From positions 1 to 64,000 of the IMG/VR virus record IMGVR_UViG_3300030090_003378: a stretch of 64,000 nucleotides of DNA. One strand, given 5' to 3'. The notes beneath the pieces were generated by a model. The model made no database searches. It was given only the letters and a program-made list of their open reading frames with translations, and had not been told where the DNA came from. A program made the translations under genes and the position numbers. How positions within the stretch are numbered: position 1 is the stretch's first letter; the number at the start of each line of letters is the position of its first letter. Of the stretch, positions 58,559-64,000 are shown in pieces. Source of the DNA: a virus.

Positions 58559-59174
58559 TTGCCAAAGTAAGGACTTAAAGATGGATAGGAAATTATCCCT
58601 GCCAATTTGTATGAGTTGTGGTTATATTAACGCTTCTCGCATTCGAGAAACGCAAAATAGTTCCTACATTTCAATGCATTCGAGTGATTTTGTATCGCTT
58701 GATATACTGTTAAGTGAATTTAAGATAGTAGACTATAAGGAGAATGTTCTTAGTAACTTTAAAACATTGAAAAAAGATAGAGTGTTTGAAGGTTATAGTA
58801 TAGATGAACAAATAGTGTCCACAACGTATTATACGTTACAAGCGAATAATGAATTAGTATATGTTAGAGCCTATTGTAAGTTTATGGGCGTCAATGTTAA
58901 AAGAGTATTTAATTTAAGTAAGAAGGTTGCTAAGTATTTCCTTAAACATGGTGTTTTTATTATGAGTGATGTATCTAAATATTTAGATAAAGTAGATAAC
59001 AAAAATGTGGTCCAGAAAGAAATAGAGAACTTTGAAGGAACTCTCACAAGAGCAATAACAGCAGGAATATTTTATGAGAACAGCGAACTCACACAAAAGA
59101 AAACGTGTGAACTATTTGGTATCTCGCTACCAAGACTAAAGCGAGCATTGAAAATAATAAGAAAAGGTGAATAA
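58545..59174 (+). CDS. tfb: TFB-like transcription factor
   Basis: 209 residues. N-terminal zinc ribbon CLNCQSKD...CMSCGY (Cys3, 6, 22, 25), a B-finger-like linker, then a cyclin-like repeat region (EQIVSTTYYTLQANNELVYV; VKRVFNLSKKVAKYFLKHGV; ELTQKKTCELFGISLPRLKRAL). TFB recruits RNA polymerase to TATA/BRE promoters; a viral copy can switch promoters to viral genes. It is shorter than host TFB (~300), mainly because the first cyclin repeat is reduced. Its product could act on the CCATATGG leaders or the late promoter; this is inference. Confidence 0.8.
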   Translation: MPCLNCQSKDLKMDRKLSLPICMSCGYINASRIRETQNSSYISMHSSDFVSLDILLSEFKIVDYKENVLSNFKTLKKDRVFEGYSIDEQIVSTTYYTLQANNELVYVRAYCKFMGVNVKRVFNLSKKVAKYFLKHGVFIMSDVSKYLDKVDNKNVVQKEIENFEGTLTRAITAGIFYENSELTQKKTCELFGISLPRLKRALKIIRKGE

Positions 59175-59175
59175 A

Positions 59176-59739
59176 ATGAAAAAGAGAAAAATAATGATAA
59201 TCGGAACGGGTGGAATTGGGTCATACCTAATCCCACTATTGAATAAGACAGGACTATATGATATTACAATCTATGACCCTGATGTTGTAGAGAGTAAGAA
59301 CATTTCATATCAGAACTTTGAAGATGCCCATGTTGGTATGTTAAAGGTTGATGCTATGGACGCACGATATGAAATCAAAAAGACATATGGTTACCCTGTA
59401 TTGACAGCAAAGCAACTTGGTGGATATGACCTTGTTGTTTGTTGTGCAGATAATTTAGATATTCGACGCACAATGTATAATGATAAAGGTTTGGCATGGT
59501 TGGATTTGAGAGCGCAGGGCCGCAATGGAATTCTTGTATCTTTCTTAGAAAACCCTGACCTTTATGGTGAATTAACAAGTGGACCCGATGGTTCTTTTTC
59601 TTGTCAAGGTGATGCATGGGATGGAGGAAATACTAATCTTCATTATATGCACGTTGCAGTAGCAGGTTTAGGTGCTGAATGGATTCAACGTTGGTTTAAC
59701 GAAGAAGAAGTATTTAAGCACCGAATGATTGCAGGGTGA
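59176..59739 (+). CDS. E1/ThiF-like adenylating enzyme
   Basis: 187 residues from ATG 59176, preceded by AAAGGTGAATAAA. Rossmann fold: IMIIGTGGIGSYLIP (Gly-x-Gly-Gly-x-Gly at 10-15), TIYDPDVVESKNISYQNF (Asp34, Asn42), a Lys in GMLKVDAM, and CCADNLDIRR. A Cys in GSFSCQGDAWDGG may be the catalytic Cys. In ThiF/MoeB/E1 an Arg near the Asn (S-N-L-x-R-Q) is usual; here the corresponding place is Tyr (N-I-S-Y-Q), and the protein is shorter than typical (240-260). So it may be a minimal or altered E1. It pairs with the beta-grasp protein (52035) and JAMM protease (60590). Confidence 0.75.
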   Translation: MKKRKIMIIGTGGIGSYLIPLLNKTGLYDITIYDPDVVESKNISYQNFEDAHVGMLKVDAMDARYEIKKTYGYPVLTAKQLGGYDLVVCCADNLDIRRTMYNDKGLAWLDLRAQGRNGILVSFLENPDLYGELTSGPDGSFSCQGDAWDGGNTNLHYMHVAVAGLGAEWIQRWFNEEEVFKHRMIAG

Positions 59740-59743
59740 TTAT

Positions 59744-60271
59744 ATGAATATATTTTACTTAGACCATGATGTGCAAAAGTGTGCAGAAATGCATTGTGAT
59801 AAACACGTTGTTAAGATGATTTTAGAATATGCACAGTTGTTATGCACAGCGCATCATGCTAAAGATACATACATATGTCAAGAAGAATTTGAAATTAAAA
59901 GGGTAAATGAAGATAAACTTGGTATGTTATACAAGTCTACTCATTTAATGCACCCTTCATCTGTTTGGGCAAGAGAATCATTACAACATTACAATTGGTT
60001 GTATAGGTTATTTGCTGCATTATGTGATGAATACACTCATCGTTATGGTAAAGTGCATAAGACAGATTCTAAACTAAGAGAACTATTATCAGTTCCACCT
60101 TCAAGGTTAGAAGATAATGGTTGGAAACAACCTACACAGGCTATGCCTATGGTTTACAAAAAGCAAGATAGTGTCGAAGCGTATAGGCATTATTATTGTA
60201 GAGATAAGTTGAGAAATATACAAGTGCGCTACACAAAAAGAGAAAAACCTAATTGGTTGGTGAAGAAATGA
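59744..60271 (+). CDS. Conserved viral protein of unknown function (CDKHVVKM family)
   Basis: 175 residues from ATG 59744, 4 nt after the E1-like gene and behind GGTGATT; a start five codons upstream lies inside that gene. MNIFYLDHDVQKCAEMHCDK and the following HVVKMILEYAQLL, then YKSTHLMHPSSVWARES, NWLYRLFAALCDEYTHRYGK and VHKT are strongly conserved in a hypothetical protein family widespread in cyanophages, pelagiphages and other marine viruses. Conserved His/Asp/Lys suggest an enzyme active site. Role unknown. Confidence 0.8.
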   Translation: MNIFYLDHDVQKCAEMHCDKHVVKMILEYAQLLCTAHHAKDTYICQEEFEIKRVNEDKLGMLYKSTHLMHPSSVWARESLQHYNWLYRLFAALCDEYTHRYGKVHKTDSKLRELLSVPPSRLEDNGWKQPTQAMPMVYKKQDSVEAYRHYYCRDKLRNIQVRYTKREKPNWLVKK

Positions 60272-60444
60272 AAGGAAAGAGAGATTATAGAGGAAATGAA
60301 GTAGGAATTCCGGGCGGTGCTTGGCAAGTCGGGAGAACAGAAAGACATAAGAAATTACAACAGTTTTATAAAACACACGAATGGAAAGGATATAAAGTAG
60401 GATGGGTTAAGAAGGAAAGTGATGCAGATGGCAAGAAGAATTGA
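60268..60444 (+). CDS. Small basic protein
   Basis: 58 residues from ATG 60268 (MKGKRDYRGNEVGIPGG), overlapping the previous gene by four bases. Lys/Gly/Trp-rich with a WQVGRTERHKKLQQFYKTHE stretch. No family recognised; likely nucleic acid-binding. Confidence 0.7.
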   Translation: MKGKRDYRGNEVGIPGGAWQVGRTERHKKLQQFYKTHEWKGYKVGWVKKESDADGKKN

Positions 60445-60589
60445 ACAAAGAAAAACAACACATAAGACAGGAAAACCGATGGTAGGTTGGTGGACCGGAA
60501 AAAAAGTATGTAAATGTAACAGTCCTAATTGTGTTAGGCATGGTGGGGCCGCTTGTGTAAGGCGAGCAAATAGAATTAAGGTGATTTAG
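60428..60589 (+). CDS. Small basic Cys-rich protein
   Basis: 53 residues (MARRIEQRKTTHKTGKP, then GWWTGKKVCKCNSPNCVRHG and ACVRR). Cys/His spacing CKC...C...H...C could bind zinc. Overlaps the previous gene and ends one base before the JAMM gene. Too short for automatic listing but exactly fills the gap. Confidence 0.65.
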   Translation: MARRIEQRKTTHKTGKPMVGWWTGKKVCKCNSPNCVRHGGAACVRRANRIKVI

Positions 60590-61066
60590 ATGGATAAAAT
60601 AGTAATGGATGCATATGCATCAGATATGAGTAATGTTAGCGATGAAGAATGGACAGGAATGAAACTGAAGATTTTCCAATCATATGAAGGAAACTTTGAC
60701 CAACAATCTTTCCTCGATACTATTTGGGATGTATCAGTAAATGATTTGCCCGGACTTGAAGTATCAGTGGTTGTTGATAGAAATGACCGACTGTTTATTA
60801 GTAAAGGAACAGGTTCATTTGTAGATTATAAGAAAGAAAGTGTTGAAGGTATGTCAATCCCTCTAAAGTGTTGGATTCATACTCACCCATTTGGTGCGGC
60901 ATATTTTAGTGGAACGGATTGGTATACAATTAACACACAACGACCCATTCTAAATCAAGCAACCGTATTGGGTAATCAACAAAACATGAAGTGGGTTAAG
61001 AAGGCTGACAATACAGAATATCTTTCCCGAACTGAATTTAGAACAATGGAAGATGAGGAAGAATGA
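60590..61066 (+). CDS. JAMM/MPN+ metalloprotease (deubiquitinase-like)
   Basis: 158 residues. HTHPFGAAYFSGTDW (His97, His99, Ser107, Asp110) is an exact H-x-H-x7-S-x2-D JAMM zinc motif; Glu57 in GLEVSVVVD is the likely catalytic Glu. JAMM enzymes cut after Gly-Gly of ubiquitin-like proteins. With the Gly-Gly-Asn-Tyr-ending beta-grasp protein and the E1-like enzyme in the same early region it may expose the Gly-Gly end or remove the modifier. It lacks the NlpC domain that accompanies JAMM in tail proteins. Overlaps the next gene by four bases. Confidence 0.8.
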   Translation: MDKIVMDAYASDMSNVSDEEWTGMKLKIFQSYEGNFDQQSFLDTIWDVSVNDLPGLEVSVVVDRNDRLFISKGTGSFVDYKKESVEGMSIPLKCWIHTHPFGAAYFSGTDWYTINTQRPILNQATVLGNQQNMKWVKKADNTEYLSRTEFRTMEDEEE

Positions 61067-61425
61067 AACACGTTAGATTTCCTGTTGTTACGCCGACACT
61101 AATTAAGTGTCCTATTTGTAATGGTAAGGGATGTAACGTATGTAATTGGACAGGTGAATATGAAATGGAAAGTGAAGCATACATAGAAGTGCAACAACCA
61201 TTGGTTGTAAAGTATTTAGTAGATAATCAATCTACACTTAGTAGTGAAATTTCAAGGTTATATGGGGCGCACCCTGAAATAACTACTGAGAAAGTAATAA
61301 AGAATTATGAGATAGTTAGAATAGATTCCTTAAGTGGTTCTGTTTGGATTGCCTATAATCTTAAAGAAGTTGAAGCCCCAAGATATTTCTATAAATTAGA
61401 GGAAGTGGAAAAGTGGTTAGCGTAA
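61063..61425 (+). CDS. Protein with DnaJ-type zinc finger
   Basis: 120 residues. IKCPICNGKGCNVCNWTGEY (about 14-33) is a DnaJ-like CxxC-x-G-x-G repeat. The rest is a mixed alpha/beta domain (YLVDNQSTLSSEISRLYG; VIKNYEIVRIDSLSG). Could be a chaperone-like or RNA-binding accessory factor. Overlaps the JAMM gene (ATGA) and the next gene starts within its end, so all three are coupled. Confidence 0.75.
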   Translation: MKHVRFPVVTPTLIKCPICNGKGCNVCNWTGEYEMESEAYIEVQQPLVVKYLVDNQSTLSSEISRLYGAHPEITTEKVIKNYEIVRIDSLSGSVWIAYNLKEVEAPRYFYKLEEVEKWLA

Positions 61426-61649
61426 GAGAAATTAGAAGAGTGTTTAAAAGTGCCGGTATTGCTCGTCAGTTACCTGATGACGCATTAGAAGCATTTCAAG
61501 ATAGAGCAGAAAAGTTATTAGTGCTGTTTGCACAACGATGTGATGAGAAAGCAGGTGATAGTAATTCACGCTTGACAAAAGAACAAGTAGCATTAGCATT
61601 TTTGCAGGTAACAGAAGATGAAGAAGAGTTTGGTGATTGGAATGAATGA
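61413..61649 (+). CDS. Histone-fold protein
   Basis: 78 residues from GTG 61413 behind GAGGAAGTGG. The succession IRRVFKSAGIARQLPDDALE, a long central helix AFQDRAEKLLVLFAQRCDEK, and loop 2 plus helix 3 (SRLTKEQVALAFL) matches the archaeal histone fold: helix 1 R-x-x-K-x-x-G, a basic residue before loop 1, and R-x-T before the last helix. It ends in an acidic tail. It may coat viral DNA, alter host chromatin or pair with the neighbour. Related proteins of TAF/NF-Y type are an alternative. Fold assigned by pattern. Confidence 0.65.
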   Translation: MVSVREIRRVFKSAGIARQLPDDALEAFQDRAEKLLVLFAQRCDEKAGDSNSRLTKEQVALAFLQVTEDEEEFGDWNE

Positions 61650-61767
61650 AAAATTAGAAACGTATGATGAGTTAATAAATTGGTTACATGGTTACTATCG
61701 TAATGTTTTCCTTGAGTGGACAAAATATTTAGAACACATGGAACCCTACATGGAGGAAGAAGAATGA
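61642..61767 (+). CDS. Very small acidic/aromatic ORF
   Basis: 41 residues: MNEKLETYDELINWLHGYYR and an end PYMEEEE. Starts on the last codons of the histone-fold gene (AATGAATGA) and ends on the start of the ligase gene. Overlap on both sides supports translation. Confidence 0.6.
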   Translation: MNEKLETYDELINWLHGYYRNVFLEWTKYLEHMEPYMEEEE

Positions 61768-63281
61768 AGTTTGAAGAGTTTGCAGAACTAAATGAGGAAC
61801 TACAACAATTGACACCAACGCAAAGTGTTGCTAAGGTATCAAGAATCATAGCAGGTATGGATGACCAAGAGCATTCATTGTTAGGACTATTGGCTAAAGA
61901 TTATCCTAATAGTGGTGTAGGGGAATCAGGATTAGCAAAACGTGTTTGTGAATTAGTAGGAATTGGAATCGAGCATTTGGAATTTATAGTAGAAGAAGAA
62001 GGAACACTACCTGATGCTTTGAAACAAATGGGTGGCCCTACTGAAGCAACAAGTGAATTAGAAATTGCTGATGTTATGGATGAACTTACTATGGGAACAG
62101 CAGAATCAATTTACGATATGTATTTTACTAATTACCGAACTTTAACACGAACCGCTCGTAAGTGGTTAACTGCGTTTTTATTAAAGAAGCCACGCAACGG
62201 TATTGGTGAATCAGAAGTAAAGAAGATTTTGTGTAAGACATATGGTTACAAGGCTAAGGAAATGAAGAAGGCGGCATCATTCTTAACAATTGAAGAACTG
62301 ATTACACAATCTGTTATGAATGGTAGACTACATTACGCACCTACCGTTGGTAAGTTTATGACACCAATGTTGGCTAAAACTATCAAGCATAGAATTACAA
62401 ACAAGTGTATCGTGGACTACAAGTATGATGGAATTAGAGCGCAGGTTCATGTTAAGAAGAACGGTGAAGTAACTATCTTTAATCGTAGAGGTGATGATGT
62501 AACTCATCGCTACCGAGATATGGCTACGTTAACTTATGAAGAACTTGACTTAGCCTCAATGGGAACAAACGTTATCCTTGATGGTGAAATTTACCCTATC
62601 AATGAAGATGGAACACCTGCTGATTTCAAACTAATGGGCAGTAGGATTCATGGCAAGGAAGATGATGTTATTTATCGTCAAGATGTAACAGTGAGATTCT
62701 TTGATTTGTTGTATTGGGATAATGAATCATATTTTAATAAACCATATCTTGAACGATTTGAAACAATGCAACAAGCATGGGGCGCGTCATATCTTATTGC
62801 AGAAAATAAGATGGTGACAACTCAAGATGAAATGTTAGAGTATTACCAACAGGCTATTGATGATGGGTTTGAAGGTGTTATTGTAAAGTCACTTGATTCT
62901 CATTATGACTTTGGCGCACGTTCATACTCATGGTCTAAATTTAAGCCACCAACAGTAGATGTTGATTGTTGGGTTACGGGTGTAACAAGAGGAAAAGGAA
63001 AGAGAGCAGGTTATTACGGTTCTTATGATATTGCCATTCTTGATGGGTTAGATGTTATTCCATTCGGTAGTGTAGGTTCAGGATTTTCAGATAGCGATTT
63101 GAAATTCCTAACTGAAATGTATGATGAGAAAGGACCGGAACAAATAATTATTGAAGTCAAGGGTGACATTATTACTCAAGACGAAAACGGAAATTATGGA
63201 CTAAGATTCCCTCGGTATGTAAAATACAGGGATGATAAAACTGAACCGACAGATATTTCGGAATTAAAAATAGGTGAATAA
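61764..63281 (+). CDS. ATP-dependent DNA ligase (replicative)
   Basis: 505 residues from ATG 61764, overlapping the previous stop. An archaeal/eukaryotic-type layout: helical DNA-binding domain (residues 1-190), motif I DYKYDGIRAQ (catalytic Lys220), RRG in the VTIFNRRGDDVTHRYRDM region, motif III RFFDLLYWD, motif IV EGVIVKS, motif V SWSKFKPP, and an OB fold (GKGKRAGYYGSYDIAIL). It seals Okazaki fragments using ATP. It is shorter than cellular ligases and unlike the 920-residue ligase at 14382-17144. Position among early genes fits DNA replication. Confidence 0.9.
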   Translation: MKFEEFAELNEELQQLTPTQSVAKVSRIIAGMDDQEHSLLGLLAKDYPNSGVGESGLAKRVCELVGIGIEHLEFIVEEEGTLPDALKQMGGPTEATSELEIADVMDELTMGTAESIYDMYFTNYRTLTRTARKWLTAFLLKKPRNGIGESEVKKILCKTYGYKAKEMKKAASFLTIEELITQSVMNGRLHYAPTVGKFMTPMLAKTIKHRITNKCIVDYKYDGIRAQVHVKKNGEVTIFNRRGDDVTHRYRDMATLTYEELDLASMGTNVILDGEIYPINEDGTPADFKLMGSRIHGKEDDVIYRQDVTVRFFDLLYWDNESYFNKPYLERFETMQQAWGASYLIAENKMVTTQDEMLEYYQQAIDDGFEGVIVKSLDSHYDFGARSYSWSKFKPPTVDVDCWVTGVTRGKGKRAGYYGSYDIAILDGLDVIPFGSVGSGFSDSDLKFLTEMYDEKGPEQIIIEVKGDIITQDENGNYGLRFPRYVKYRDDKTEPTDISELKIGE

Positions 63282-63282
63282 A

Positions 63283-63528
63283 ATGAAAATTGAGAAAGTA
63301 AAAGAAGGAATTAAATGTAATTGGTGTGGAGAAGTAAGTAATGGTTGGGAAGAAATGTTTATTGACAATGATGTTGACGGAGATGACCCAGCATATTACC
63401 ATCTACGCTGTTTAGGAAAATTGTTTGTGTTGCGTATTGAAGGTGTAATGCCTGAAAAGATTTTTAACGCGGCTGTGAAAGAATTAAATAGCAAAGTTAC
63501 TCTACAAACAAATGAGGAAGAAGAATGA
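63283..63528 (+). CDS. Small Cys/His protein downstream of the ligase
   Basis: 81 residues from ATG 63283 (AGGTGAATAAA upstream). CNWCGEVSNGW (about 12-22) and YYHLRCLGKL (about 41-50) give a C-x2-C...H-x2-C zinc site. Ends EEEE. Possible ligase accessory or DNA-binding protein. Confidence 0.75.
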   Translation: MKIEKVKEGIKCNWCGEVSNGWEEMFIDNDVDGDDPAYYHLRCLGKLFVLRIEGVMPEKIFNAAVKELNSKVTLQTNEEEE

Positions 63529-63659
63529 CGCGAGATAGTCAAATTAAAAACTATCTTATGAACTTAGAAAAAGATGCAATTGTTAATCTTATTATTCAAA
63601 GTTCAAGTGATAAATATTTGAATGAATTGAGAGGATGGATTGAAACACAATATTACTAA
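63525..63659 (+). CDS. Very small helical ORF
   Basis: 44 residues: MTRDSQIKNYLMNLEKDAIV and LNELRGWIETQYY. Its ATG overlaps the previous stop (ATGA). Helical, likely real by position. No family recognised. Confidence 0.6.
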   Translation: MTRDSQIKNYLMNLEKDAIVNLIIQSSSDKYLNELRGWIETQYY

Positions 63660-63671
63660 GGTTTCGATATA

Positions 63672-63899
63672 ATGGAATGGGATGATATAACTGCACCCTT
63701 GTTATTTAAGGAAGGCGATATGATTACATATGCTACTAATGAAGGAATCTACATAGGCGCTGAGATTGTTAAGGTTCAGTGCCAAATTTGTGGAGAAGAA
63801 TTCATAGGGAATAAAAAGAGTGCAGGTATGTTTCTCTCAGGTCATGCGGAATATCATTTGTATATTAACGATTTTGCTGAACATCATGGTGGCGCGTAA
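63672..63899 (+). CDS. C2H2-type zinc-finger-like protein
   Basis: 75 residues, strand-rich start (MEWDDITAPLLFKEGDMI) and CQICGEEFIGNKK...SGHAEYH (about 37-62), a C-x2-C-x17-H-x4-H finger. Ends EHHGGA. The next gene starts on its stop codon. Its C-terminal Gly-Gly-Ala is noted but the fold is a finger, not beta-grasp. Confidence 0.75.
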   Translation: MEWDDITAPLLFKEGDMITYATNEGIYIGAEIVKVQCQICGEEFIGNKKSAGMFLSGHAEYHLYINDFAEHHGGA

Positions 63900-64000
63900 T
63901 GTATAGTAAAGAACAACTAAAAGGTATTCTATTATCTTTGGCTGTGCCGGAGATAGTAATGTTTACAAGTAAGGACTCGAAAATGCCATATGATTGTAGG
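63899..64000 (+). CDS. Start of a gene cut by the right edge
   Basis: ATG at 63899 overlaps the previous stop (TAATG) and stays open for 34 codons to the edge (MYSKEQLKGILLSLAVPEIV...). Too little to identify. Confidence 0.55.
   Translation, partial: MYSKEQLKGILLSLAVPEIVMFTSKDSKMPYDCR

Noticed and set aside
63672-63899. Protein ending Gly-Gly-Ala as a second ubiquitin-like modifier
   Set aside because: Its body is a C2H2-type finger, not beta-grasp.

Overview
This AT-rich window reads as one long segment of a tailed (HK97-type) double-stranded DNA virus of an archaeon, most likely an uncultivated marine one. Evidence for a virus: large terminase, portal, prohead protease with scaffold, HK97-like major capsid protein, head-tail connector, tail tube, tail-assembly chaperones with a -1 frameshift, and tape measure, in canonical order. 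Evidence for an archaeal host: a TFB-like transcription factor, a histone-fold protein, and ribosome-binding sites of the GGTGAT/GGAGGTG type that match the archaeal 16S 3' end. I cannot tell Poseidoniales (magrovirus-like) from Thaumarchaeota from sequence alone; the histone-fold gene leans slightly toward the latter. No integrase, rRNA or CRISPR array was recognised.

Layout. Positions 1-45.8 kb are transcribed leftward as a nearly gap-free late operon. Reading from 45.8 kb down: small unknown proteins (43.8-45.8 kb); a long run of small proteins that begin with the same peptide, M-x-W-E-x-I-L-K (26.2-43.6 kb); a TerS-like protein (35 kb); large unknown proteins (28-33 kb); TerL (25.5 kb); a LAGLIDADG fusion; portal (22.5 kb); a 1061-residue protein; a 920-residue DNA ligase; protease/scaffold (13-14.3 kb); capsid protein (12.4 kb); connector proteins (5.4-10.9 kb); tail tube (3-5.3 kb); chaperones G/GT (1.4-2 kb); and the tape measure, cut by the left edge. 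From 45.9 kb rightward run early/replication genes: three paralogous leader-preceded genes (45.9-49 kb); a gene-poor stretch with an origin-like repeat region (49.6-49.9 kb); many small genes; tRNA-Leu and tRNA-Lys (53 kb); class II ribonucleotide reductase; TFB; an E1-like adenylating enzyme; a JAMM protease; a histone-fold protein; and a second ATP-dependent DNA ligase.

Three things stand out. (1) About 25 otherwise unrelated late proteins share a short N-terminal tag (one has it at the C terminus), which I read as a capsid-targeting signal for proteins packed inside the head, like the T4 internal-protein signal but on a much larger scale. (2) The early side carries the three parts of a minimal ubiquitin-like conjugation system: a beta-grasp protein ending in Gly-Gly-Asn-Tyr, an E1/ThiF-like enzyme and a JAMM protease that could trim the last two residues. 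(3) Between 44.3 and 49.3 kb lie nine copies of the palindrome CCATATGG, many flanked by hairpins with CAAAG or CTTTG loops whose stems covary, placed before the paralogous genes and a roughly 550-nt gene-free stretch that may be a structured RNA.
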